Source of the DNA: an uncultured Lachnobacterium sp.
Lineage (GTDB): Bacteria > Bacillota > Clostridia > Lachnospirales > Lachnospiraceae
Length of the DNA: 64,000 nucleotides
Direction: 5' to 3'
Assembly (NCBI GenBank): GCA_900543445.1
Contig: UQRC01000007.1
Coordinates: 1-64,000 of the forward strand
Shown piece after piece: positions 36,254 to 44,569 of this stretch. The notes beneath the pieces are model-generated. The model was not told the DNA's origin, searched no databases, and saw nothing but the letters and a program-made list of their open reading frames with translations. Both the position numbers and the translations under genes were made by a program. Every line of letters begins with the position of its first letter. Positions within the stretch are counted from its first letter, which is position 1.

Positions 36254-37090
36254 ATGAATGGTGTTGGTTATAAGATTAAAAAAGGAATCCTTTACTTCCT
36301 TTTGATCCTGCTTGCAGCAGCTTGTCTGTTCCCGTTTTTGCTCATGATGGTCAATGCGACCCGAAGTGGAAGCGAAATTGTTACATCGTTTACATTGATT
36401 CCAAGTACACATACCAGGGAAAACTGGGAACAGGTATTTAAATACTTCAACCTCTTCAAGGGTATGTGGAACAGTGTAAAAGTTGCAGTCCCTGCAACAC
36501 TTTTAACTGCATATTTTTCAGCCCTTACTGCTTATGCACTTGCAATGTATAAGTTCAAGGGAAGCAACGTAATATTTGCAGTCATCCTGATATTTATGAT
36601 GATCCCTGGACAGTTAAGTCTGATCGGATTCTACAACTTATGTACAAAGCTGCACTTGGTTAATACCTACATTCCTCTTATTATTCCGGCGATTGCAGCA
36701 CCCGGAACCGTATTCTTCTTAAGGCAGTATGTCATGTCGGTTATGCCGCCATCTCTGATCGAGGCCGCAAGAATTGACGGAGCAAGAGAGTTGTACATAT
36801 TCCACAGAATCGCAATTCCGATCATGTCACCAGGTATTGCGACTATGTCGATCATGGGATTCATTGGAAACTGGAATGCATACTTAATGCCAATGATCAT
36901 CTTAAATAAGAATGAGAAGTTTACCTTACCGGTTATGATGGCAACACTTCGTTCCTCAACCGATATTACAGCAAATCAGGGAGCTATCTACTTAGCAGTA
37001 GCAATCTCGGTTATTCCGATCCTCCTTGTGTTTGCATTCTTCTCAAAATACATCATCAGCAGTATTGCTGCCGGTGCTGTCAAAGAGTAA
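36254..37090 (+). CDS. ABC sugar permease, MalG/UgpE type
   Basis: A 278-aa permease with six membrane segments and the EAA loop EAARIDGARELYIFHRIAIPIMSP. It is the second half of the CUT1 sugar importer and lies 5 bp downstream of the first permease gene. A strong terminator follows at 37153-37191, which closes the transport operon. Confidence 0.92.
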   Translation: MNGVGYKIKKGILYFLLILLAAACLFPFLLMMVNATRSGSEIVTSFTLIPSTHTRENWEQVFKYFNLFKGMWNSVKVAVPATLLTAYFSALTAYALAMYKFKGSNVIFAVILIFMMIPGQLSLIGFYNLCTKLHLVNTYIPLIIPAIAAPGTVFFLRQYVMSVMPPSLIEAARIDGARELYIFHRIAIPIMSPGIATMSIMGFIGNWNAYLMPMIILNKNEKFTLPVMMATLRSSTDITANQGAIYLAVAISVIPILLVFAFFSKYIISSIAAGAVKE

Positions 37091-37152
37091 CATAGTTACT
37101 TTTTCATATTTCTCCCCCCTTATAAAAGGATTTTGCTTTGCAAAGTCTACCG

Positions 37153-37191
37153 TCTGGGTCTGATTCGAAGGAATCAGACCCAGATTTTTTT
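37153..37191 (+). terminator. Strong terminator after the ABC permeases
   Basis: A perfect 14-bp stem (37153-37166 / 37171-37184) with a GAAG tetraloop, followed by seven T residues. Confidence 0.92.
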
Positions 37192-37335
37192 GCTAAAAAA
37201 AAGACACCCGAATAAAATTAAGGTACATTCATTTCACTATGTGATTTTATATAATAAGGTTGTGAGAGTGACAATGTCAGCCCATTTGCTGAAGGCAAAT
37301 TTTGCATGGCTGATGTTCAAAAGGGGGACATGGGT

Positions 37336-39372
37336 ATGAGGAAAAAAGCGATAAGAAAAGAAATAAGAAAACCGACGTTATCAATTCGTTTACAACTGAT
37401 GATCGGATTTATCATTCCGATTTTATTTGTAATCATAACGGGTCTGGCATCGTATTCCATGTCATCGAAAGGCTTGCAGGAGAATTATGAGACCTCCGCG
37501 TACAAGGCACTCCAGATGACAATGAATTCGTATGATGAGGCTATGAAAAATGTATCTTCCATCACTTTGGAACTGGCACAGGATAGTACTGTGACTGCGT
37601 ATTCTCTGGGAGGATATGATTCTGATAATTCGAAACAGTCGCAGGCCAATAAGTCGATCAGCAATAATGTGAATGTGAAGCAGACCTCAAGTAACTGGAT
37701 TGAGGGAATTCATGTGATTCCGGTCTCCACGGATGATGTGATTACGACACAAAATATTAAGACAACGGAGATGGATAGTTTCATTGATGAGCTGGCTTCG
37801 GCGGACGAAGGATCGATGCTTTCCGACAATTATCTGCATTGGGGATCCACGCATCCATTGATGGATGAGAAGATGGGAATGAACAATTATGCACTTTACT
37901 GCAGTCAGTCTTTCAACAGTGGCGCAAAGCGTGGCGTGGTTGTTATTGATATCAGCAAGGATAAGATCAAGGAACTTCTCTCGGAATTGGACTATGGGGA
38001 AGGCTGTTATCTGGCATTTGTGACGGCTGAGGGACAAGAAATCAGCAACGATGAAAACTTTTCGGTTCCGTCTGTGGAAAAGCTGGATTACGAGAAGGAG
38101 AGCAGCTATCTTAACTACGATGGAAAACAATACTTCTGCATGACGATTACGAGTGAAATGAACGGAGGGCATATTGTGGCACTGGTTCCAAAGTCATACA
38201 TTACAAAGAGCTCTGACAGCATTCGAACACTGACAATGAGCCTTGTGCTTGTGGCTTGTCTGATCGCATTTGCACTTGCAACAATTTTGATCCGTAATAT
38301 CAGTAGAAATATCAGAAAGAATATCGTAAGACTGGATGAGGTATCCCAGGGAGATCTGACTGAGCAGGAAAATGTAAGGGTTTCCAATAATGAATTTGGC
38401 AAACTTCAGCAGGCATTATTACATACGGTTTCGAGAATGCGCTCATTGATTCAGATGGTGTCCAATATGAAGGATGAAGTGCTTCAGTCGGGCGACCGTG
38501 TACAGGAATCAAGTATACAGTTAAGTTCCATGATCGAGAATATGGATGGTCAGATGGAGGAGATCAACCAGAGTATTGCACAGCAGAACGAAGAAATCCT
38601 GTCATGTAACGACCAAATGGAACAATTGTCGGTACAGATCAAGAGTGTAAGCAACAGCATTGTTACAACGATTTCCGAAGTGACAAATTCACAGAAGATG
38701 ATCGATGAGGGGAAGATGACACTGGTTGAGATGACAAAGCAGTCCCAGGAAACTGTTGATGTGACGAATGAAGTACAGGAACATGTGGTCAAGCTTGCTG
38801 ATAAACTATCAGAAATTACCAACTTTGTAAACGACATCCAAAGCATTGCATCACAGACCAACCTCTTGTCTTTAAATGCTTCGATTGAGGCAGCTCGTGC
38901 GGGAGAGCAGGGAAGAGGGTTCTCGGTTGTCGCGGAGGAAATCCGCGTGCTTGCAGATAATTCGGCAGATACGGCAGAGGAGATTCAGAAGATCATCGAG
39001 GAGATTACCGTATATTCACAGAACGCGCTGGATAAGGTGCGGGAGGCAGAGGCAATTTCGGATGGACAGAGGAGTAGTACATTAAAGACAAGTGATGCTT
39101 TTGAGAAGATGAACCACCTGATGGAGAATCTTGTGGTGAGTATGGAATCGGTCAGTGCAGAGATGGAAGCAATGAATCGGGATCGCCACAATACATTGCA
39201 ATCGATCAAACGAATCGGGGAATCGTCCGAGAATACGGTGAAGGCATCCGGAGAGATCAGCCAGTATTTACAGCATCAGATGTTGTCCGCAGATGGACTC
39301 AGGAAAGAGACGCAGTTGCTTCAGGAGAGCATGGAACAGCTTGAGGAAGCAATTGGGACATTTAAATTATAA
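37336..39372 (+). CDS. Methyl-accepting chemotaxis protein
   Basis: A transmembrane chemoreceptor of about 678 aa. TM1 ([22 protein letters not shown]) is followed by a ~260-residue exterior sensing domain, TM2 ([21 protein letters not shown]), a HAMP linker and a long coiled-coil signalling domain. The CheA/CheW-binding tip is visible in [27 protein letters not shown] 37336 is chosen because AAGGGGG lies 8 nt upstream. Its place between a sugar importer and a sugar-sensing two-component system suggests that it steers the cell towards the same sugar. It may sense through a binding protein. Confidence 0.9.
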   Translation: MRKKAIRKEIRKPTLSIRLQLMIGFIIPILFVIITGLASYSMSSKGLQENYETSAYKALQMTMNSYDEAMKNVSSITLELAQDSTVTAYSLGGYDSDNSKQSQANKSISNNVNVKQTSSNWIEGIHVIPVSTDDVITTQNIKTTEMDSFIDELASADEGSMLSDNYLHWGSTHPLMDEKMGMNNYALYCSQSFNSGAKRGVVVIDISKDKIKELLSELDYGEGCYLAFVTAEGQEISNDENFSVPSVEKLDYEKESSYLNYDGKQYFCMTITSEMNGGHIVALVPKSYITKSSDSIRTLTMSLVLVACLIAFALATILIRNISRNIRKNIVRLDEVSQGDLTEQENVRVSNNEFGKLQQALLHTVSRMRSLIQMVSNMKDEVLQSGDRVQESSIQLSSMIENMDGQMEEINQSIAQQNEEILSCNDQMEQLSVQIKSVSNSIVTTISEVTNSQKMIDEGKMTLVEMTKQSQETVDVTNEVQEHVVKLADKLSEITNFVNDIQSIASQTNLLSLNASIEAARAGEQGRGFSVVAEEIRVLADNSADTAEEIQKIIEEITVYSQNALDKVREAEAISDGQRSSTLKTSDAFEKMNHLMENLVVSMESVSAEMEAMNRDRHNTLQSIKRIGESSENTVKASGEISQYLQHQMLSADGLRKETQLLQESMEQLEEAIGTFKL

Positions 39373-39407
39373 CTATTCTTTTTATTACTAAAATTATAAA
39401 CTTAGGA

Positions 39408-39435
39408 AGAGACTCTGCTTTGCAAAGTCTCTTTT
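39408..39435 (+). terminator. Terminator after the chemoreceptor gene
   Basis: AGAGACT (39408-39414) pairs with AGTCTCT (39426-39432), followed by TTTT. The loop CTGCTTTGCAA also occurs near 37133-37148 downstream of the permease genes. Confidence 0.6.
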
Positions 39436-39450
39436 CTATTATATAATAGA

Positions 39451-39530
39451 AACAGAGTAGCTATTCAGCCGGATGGAAAGAAGAAAATTTGCCACGTCAT
39501 GCTTGCATGTGCGGTGGGAGGCTGAAAAAC
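39451..39530 (+). ncRNA. Small hairpin element resembling the 35101 element
   Basis: The sequence begins AGAGTAGCTATTCAG, which matches AGAGTAACTATTCAG at the start of the 35101 element. A stem TTCAGCC/GGCTGAA encloses CCAC...GGTGG and the tip CATGCTTGCATG. It looks like a reduced member of the same family and sits in the leader of the binding-protein gene at 39545. The boundaries are approximate. Confidence 0.45.
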
Positions 39531-39544
39531 AGTTGAGATCACGA

Positions 39545-41188
39545 ATGGTGAAGAAGATGAACAGACAAGCGAGAAGAATGATAGCCGTAGGAATGTGTCT
39601 GCTGATGTTCGGCAGCATGTTGGGATGTGCGGGGACAAATGAAAATAAGGTGACGGAGCAGAAACAGTCCTCTGAAACAATCGGATGGAAGAAGTATGCT
39701 GCGGAGCAGAATCCGGTTACTTTAAACTGGTATATCAATTATTCCTGGTTTACGATGGACTGGGGTAAGAATATGGTGTCGAAACAGATCACAAAGGACA
39801 CCGGAGTGAATATTAATTTTGTTACACCGGCAGGTAATCAGGAAGAGACGATCAATGCATTGGTTGCTTCAGATTCACTGCCTGATATTGTTACGCTCGG
39901 ATGGTGGGAGCCACAGATTAACGATATGATCAAGAACAAGATGGTCTATGCGCTCAATGATCTTGCGAATGAATATGATCCGTATTTCTATGAAGTGACG
40001 GATCCGACCGTTGTAAACTGGTACTCTGATGAGAATGGAGATATCTACGGATATCCGAATTCTGCTTATACGCCGGAGGCAGTCGAGACGCATTCCAATA
40101 TCGGATCCAATCAGACGTTTCTGGTGCGCAAGGACATCTATGAGGCAATCGGAAGTCCGGATATGACAACGCAGGAGGGATTTGAGGCCGCGGTAAAGAA
40201 GGCGGTGGAGATGTTCCCGGAGGTAGACGGAAAGCCGTTGATTCCGATCGGCTCACACACCTTTGAGGAGAACGGATGTAATTCATTTGATAATTTCCTG
40301 ATGAATTTTCTTGCGGTTCCTTATGAGAAGGATGGTAAGCTTTATGACCGCCATACGGATCCGGAATATCTCTCGTGGCTGAAATTTTTCAGAAAACTTG
40401 GCGAGGAAGGGTATCTCTCCAGCGACATATTCGTCGATCAGCGGACACAGATGAATGAGAAGGTGGCAGAGGGCAGATATTTCTGCATGCTCTATCAGCG
40501 CACCGATATTGCGGATCAGGAGAGTACGTTATATGAGAAGAATCCGGACAGCATATATATCGCGGTGGACGGACCCAAGAATAGCAAGGGTGATGATTAT
40601 GTACTTCCGACCAATGCAATTAACGGCTGGACACTGACGCTGATCTCCAAGAACTGTAAGCATCCGGACCGGGCGATCGCTTTTCTGGATTATATGATGT
40701 CGGAAGAGGGACAGAAGATGATCAGCCTCGGTGTGGAAGGTGAGATGTACGATTGGGTTGACGGTAAAGCCGTCTTAAAAGACGAGGTCAAGAAGCTGCT
40801 GACAACCGATCGTAAGAAGTATGATGAGGTATACGGCGCTGACGATGCCTATTGGATGCTTCAGAATAACGTTATGCAGCTGGACTGGATGCCGGAGAAG
40901 CAGTATCCGCTTAACCAGATGGAGGAATGGACCTATCCCTATACCAGGTATCTGGGAGAATATGAGGTCACCAAGCAGGATGATTCAGAGATGTCGCGTA
41001 TCAACTCCCGTATCGACAAGCTTTGGGGCAAAACGCTGCCGAGACTGCTTCTGGCAAAGTCAGATGAAGAATTTGATCAGCTTTTCGAGACGTTCGTGGA
41101 GGAAAGAGAGACATTGGGATATTCACAGCTAGTAAAAGAACATCAAAAGACTATGGAAGAGAATAAGAAACGATTGGGAATGGAATAG
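39545..41188 (+). CDS. Orphan sugar-binding lipoprotein coupled to a histidine kinase
   Basis: An about 547-aa solute-binding protein with a signal peptide and lipobox (MIAVGMCLLMFGSMLGCAG) and the long LplA/YtcQ-like fold (NPVTLNWYINYSWFTMDWGKNMVSKQITKDTGVNINFV, SDSLPDIVTLGWWEPQINDM). The start is uncertain (39545 or 39557; both lack a strong RBS). No permease genes accompany it. Its TAG stop is followed at once by the ATG of the YesM-type kinase, so it probably acts as the ligand-sensing partner of that kinase or shares another permease. Confidence 0.8.
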   Translation: MVKKMNRQARRMIAVGMCLLMFGSMLGCAGTNENKVTEQKQSSETIGWKKYAAEQNPVTLNWYINYSWFTMDWGKNMVSKQITKDTGVNINFVTPAGNQEETINALVASDSLPDIVTLGWWEPQINDMIKNKMVYALNDLANEYDPYFYEVTDPTVVNWYSDENGDIYGYPNSAYTPEAVETHSNIGSNQTFLVRKDIYEAIGSPDMTTQEGFEAAVKKAVEMFPEVDGKPLIPIGSHTFEENGCNSFDNFLMNFLAVPYEKDGKLYDRHTDPEYLSWLKFFRKLGEEGYLSSDIFVDQRTQMNEKVAEGRYFCMLYQRTDIADQESTLYEKNPDSIYIAVDGPKNSKGDDYVLPTNAINGWTLTLISKNCKHPDRAIAFLDYMMSEEGQKMISLGVEGEMYDWVDGKAVLKDEVKKLLTTDRKKYDEVYGADDAYWMLQNNVMQLDWMPEKQYPLNQMEEWTYPYTRYLGEYEVTKQDDSEMSRINSRIDKLWGKTLPRLLLAKSDEEFDQLFETFVEERETLGYSQLVKEHQKTMEENKKRLGME

Positions 41189-43021
41189 ATGGATAGCTTG
41201 CGAAAGAAGATCAGTAATCTAAAATTAAATATCAAGTTTACGATTCTGATTGTCTGCATTGTTATGATTCCGGTAGGTGTATTAGCGTGTGTCCTGCTTC
41301 ATAATCTGGTGCAGACGACAAAGAAAGAGAGTCTGTCCTACATGGAGTACACGCTGGATCGGGATGAGAAGCAGCTGGCAACCTGTGTGGATTCTGTGAA
41401 TATGGTGACGCAGTTCTTTCTGTCTGACACCGGGATTCTTGAAATGCTAAATGCGTCTGTGACCGGGAAAACATTGACAACAAATGAAATCCTGAATTAT
41501 TACGATACGGATATCTCTGCTTTGGAGCGACTTGTGAGTAACAATCCGCTTCTGTACGGGGTACGCGTGTATTCTTCCAGGGATAATGTCCAGGAGATGA
41601 TGCCGATTCTTTACAATCATTCGAGAATGGAACAGATGGGGTGGTATACCGAGGATCCGATGAAGCTGGAGGGATGGCATTTTAATTATTATGATACACT
41701 TTTTTCCTCGGTAGTAATGCAAAAGGATGAACCACTTGCAGCTTATGTGACCGCAATCCATGATTATCACAATGGAGTGATCGGATACATTGAAGTTGTA
41801 ATGAAGATGGAGACCATTTTCCCCGAATTGTATGAGGACAGAGCGTATGAGTGGAGTTGTCTGGTTTCGGATCAGGATGAGAGGATCTATAGCAGTAACG
41901 ATGGCGAAGAAAAAAGTGAACTTTTCACCTTTATGCTTGGGGAAATAAAGGATACATCCGAGGCGAATTGTTTCTACATGCGATATGGAAACAGAAGATG
42001 GACGATCGCCTATCTTCCGGTAAAGGAGTTTGGCGGAGGTCTGGTCTGTCTGCGTGATATTGCGGCTGGAAGTGACATGAATCTTACGTATCTTGGTGTT
42101 TCGATGATATTGATCATGGTGACGATTCTTCTTGCTTATCTGGTGAACGGTATTGTAAAGCATCTGTTACGTCATCTGTACGAGATATTAAAGACGATTC
42201 ATGAGGTGCAGAAAGGCCGGCTGGAAGAGAGAATTGAGGTTGTAAGTGATGATGAGATGGGGGAACTGGCAACTGAGTTGAATCATATGCTGGATCGTAT
42301 TCAGGTACTGATGCAGGAGAACTTTGACAGAGAGCTTCTAGCGAAAAATTCGCAGATTCGCGCATTGCAGAATCAGATCAATGCGCACTTTATCTATAAT
42401 GTGCTGGAGTCCATTAAGATGATGGCAGAAATCGATGAGGAGTATACAATCTCGGATGCGGTCACCTCACTTGGAAAGCTGCTTCGCTACAGTATGCGCT
42501 GGGTAAACGGAAATGTATTGGTAAGTGAGGAACTGGAATATATCCAGAACTATATTGTGCTTATTAATCTTCGCTTTGACAACGAGATCACACTGAGCGT
42601 GAAGCTCCCTGACGAACTGCTGGAGCAGGAGATTCCGAAGATGTCGTTACAGCCGATCGTGGAGAACTCGGTACTTCACGGTCTTGAGGAGATGACGGAG
42701 GACTCCACAATCTATATCAAGGGCATGATAGCCGGAGAAGACTGTATTATTGAAGTGTCAGATGCGGGAGTTGGCATGTCGGAGGAACAGGTAAAGCATC
42801 TTGAGGAGAAGATTGCCGGTAAGCTTGAAGCAGACGGCGGAAGAGGTCATGGAATTGGACTGAAAAATGTGCAGGATCGTATTCATATTGCTTTTGGAGA
42901 GAAGTATGGACTGAAGATCTATTCGAAGGAAGGCTGCTACACGAAAGTGGAAGTCAGGCTTCCGATAAGGCGAAGGACAGCAGACCGGGCATTCTTACAG
43001 GAGAATGTGAAAACAACGTAG
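41189..43021 (+). CDS. YesM-type sensor histidine kinase
   Basis: A 610-aa membrane kinase. Two membrane segments (FTILIVCIVMIPVGVLACVLL and LGVSMILIMVTILLAYLVNGIV) flank a ~250-residue exterior domain, followed by HAMP, a coiled coil and the His_kinase domain with phospho-acceptor H400 in QINAHFIYNVLES. The ATPase N-box PIVENSVLHGLEE and G-boxes DAGVGMSEEQ and GRGHGIGLKNVQDRI are intact. The start is immediately after the binding-protein stop. It partners with the AraC-type regulator at 43040. Confidence 0.92.
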   Translation: MDSLRKKISNLKLNIKFTILIVCIVMIPVGVLACVLLHNLVQTTKKESLSYMEYTLDRDEKQLATCVDSVNMVTQFFLSDTGILEMLNASVTGKTLTTNEILNYYDTDISALERLVSNNPLLYGVRVYSSRDNVQEMMPILYNHSRMEQMGWYTEDPMKLEGWHFNYYDTLFSSVVMQKDEPLAAYVTAIHDYHNGVIGYIEVVMKMETIFPELYEDRAYEWSCLVSDQDERIYSSNDGEEKSELFTFMLGEIKDTSEANCFYMRYGNRRWTIAYLPVKEFGGGLVCLRDIAAGSDMNLTYLGVSMILIMVTILLAYLVNGIVKHLLRHLYEILKTIHEVQKGRLEERIEVVSDDEMGELATELNHMLDRIQVLMQENFDRELLAKNSQIRALQNQINAHFIYNVLESIKMMAEIDEEYTISDAVTSLGKLLRYSMRWVNGNVLVSEELEYIQNYIVLINLRFDNEITLSVKLPDELLEQEIPKMSLQPIVENSVLHGLEEMTEDSTIYIKGMIAGEDCIIEVSDAGVGMSEEQVKHLEEKIAGKLEADGGRGHGIGLKNVQDRIHIAFGEKYGLKIYSKEGCYTKVEVRLPIRRRTADRAFLQENVKTT

Positions 43022-43039
43022 GAAGGGACTTATTGAATC

Positions 43040-44509
43040 ATGAAGACAGTACTGATTGTGGAGGATGAGAAATTAATTCGCCAGGGTATTCGAACCATGG
43101 TACAGAGAAGTGGCGTGCCGATCGAAGTTATTATGGAATGCAACAACGGAGAGGCAGCACTTGAAATCTTAAAGGATCAGAAGGTAGATGTCATGTTTAC
43201 GGATATCCGTATGCCGAAGATGGATGGACTTGAACTTGTCCGGGAAGTACAAAAACTTTCCCACAAGCCGCAGATCGTTGCAGTCAGCGGATATGATGAC
43301 TTCGCATATGCGGTGGAACTGCTCAGACACGGAGTGAGAGAATATATTTTAAAACCGGTTGAGAGGGAGAAAATCACGGCAATTCTTAAGACGTTGGAAG
43401 AGGAATATGAGCAGAAAAGGAAACAGGCGCAGGCGGATCATCAGATCGGTAAGAATCAGATCCGCTATCTTCTGATGAATGAAAATCCGGATGACAAAGA
43501 GGTACAGCTGCTGGAACAGAAATACGAGGAGCGATTTTTCCCGGGCGGTTATCAGGTATATGTTGCCGGTAAAGGTTTTCAGATGGAAGAACGCGAGAAC
43601 ACGTTGTATCTGGATGAACTTGGGGACGGAAATGTATGCATTTGTACGCCTGATCTGGCATGGATCGTGCAGAAGAATGAATTGTGGCAGGAATGCGCCG
43701 GTATGAGTATGGTACATAAAGGATTGAGGGAGTTAAAGACAGCATACCGGGAGGCCTTTGAAGCAAGAAAACGCGCTTTTTACCGGGGACAGAATGTGGT
43801 GGATTATGGTCTGGCGAGAAGTTCAATCCCGGAGGGCATTCGAAAAGATAGTTTAAAGCAGGTGAGTGAGCAGGCGTGGACACAGAGACTGCATCTGGTC
43901 GGAACCGGTAAGACGGAGGAGCTTGGAAATCTGTGGAAGGTTTTGTTTGCGGAATTGAAGAAGGAACGTATTCTTCCGGAAGAATTTGAAGCTGGAATCA
44001 CTCTGTTTTTGAATGAACTGGAAAAGATATACCGAAATCTGGTAGATGAAGAAACACACCAAAAGATTGAAGAGTGCCATAATATTTATCAGTACAACAA
44101 TCTGGACGAATATCAGGATATAATCATGGATCTTGTGCTTGGATTGCATGCCCGTATCAATGAGCAGCCGGAGGATAACGGTACACAGCAGAAGATTCGT
44201 ATGGCGGAAACGTATATTAAGGAAAATTACAATACGGATCTGAATATGGCGGTTGTATCAAATTATATCTCTATGAATTATTCGTTGTTTTCATATGAAT
44301 TTAAGCAATATACAGGCAAGAATTTCGTGAATTATTTAAAGGAACTCCGTATAGAGGAAGCCAAGCGTCTTCTTGCGACGACTGATGAGAAGGTTGTGGA
44401 AATCAGTCAGATGGTCGGATATGACAATGAAAAGCATTTTATGAAGATATTTAAGAGTATTTGTGGAGTGTCGCCGAGTGAGTATCGCAAGAATATGAAC
44501 AGGGAATGA
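43040..44509 (+). CDS. YesN-type response regulator (REC + AraC HTH)
   Basis: A 489-aa response regulator. The N-terminal receiver (VLIVEDEKLIRQGIRTMV) has its phospho-acceptor D55 in FTDIRMPKMDG and the conserved Lys in ILKPVEREK. A ~250-residue linker leads to a C-terminal AraC double HTH (AETYIKENYNTDLNMAVVSNYISMNYSLFSYEFKQYTGKNFVNYLKELRIEEAKRLLATTDEKVVEISQMVGYDNEKHFMKIFKSICGVSPSEYRKN). It probably activates the sugar transport and degradation genes of this island, whose promoters show good -10 but poor -35 boxes. Confidence 0.93.
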   Translation: MKTVLIVEDEKLIRQGIRTMVQRSGVPIEVIMECNNGEAALEILKDQKVDVMFTDIRMPKMDGLELVREVQKLSHKPQIVAVSGYDDFAYAVELLRHGVREYILKPVEREKITAILKTLEEEYEQKRKQAQADHQIGKNQIRYLLMNENPDDKEVQLLEQKYEERFFPGGYQVYVAGKGFQMEERENTLYLDELGDGNVCICTPDLAWIVQKNELWQECAGMSMVHKGLRELKTAYREAFEARKRAFYRGQNVVDYGLARSSIPEGIRKDSLKQVSEQAWTQRLHLVGTGKTEELGNLWKVLFAELKKERILPEEFEAGITLFLNELEKIYRNLVDEETHQKIEECHNIYQYNNLDEYQDIIMDLVLGLHARINEQPEDNGTQQKIRMAETYIKENYNTDLNMAVVSNYISMNYSLFSYEFKQYTGKNFVNYLKELRIEEAKRLLATTDEKVVEISQMVGYDNEKHFMKIFKSICGVSPSEYRKNMNRE

Positions 44510-44533
44510 AAGCAGATCTTGTGAAGAAAGGAA

Positions 44534-44569
44534 CATCCGGGAAGCCTAAGCTCCCCGGATGATTTTTTT
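44534..44569 (+). terminator. Terminator after the two-component operon
   Basis: CATCCGGG (44534-44541) pairs with CCCGGATG (44554-44561), extended by AGC/GCT, followed by seven T residues. The stem overlaps the 3' end of the convergent GGDEF gene. Confidence 0.85.

Noticed and set aside
33568..37210. AAAAAATGACACC-like words before the genes at 33674 and 37336 as a shared operator
   Set aside because: The spacing to the -10 boxes differs and the words are A-rich and short; chance is likely.
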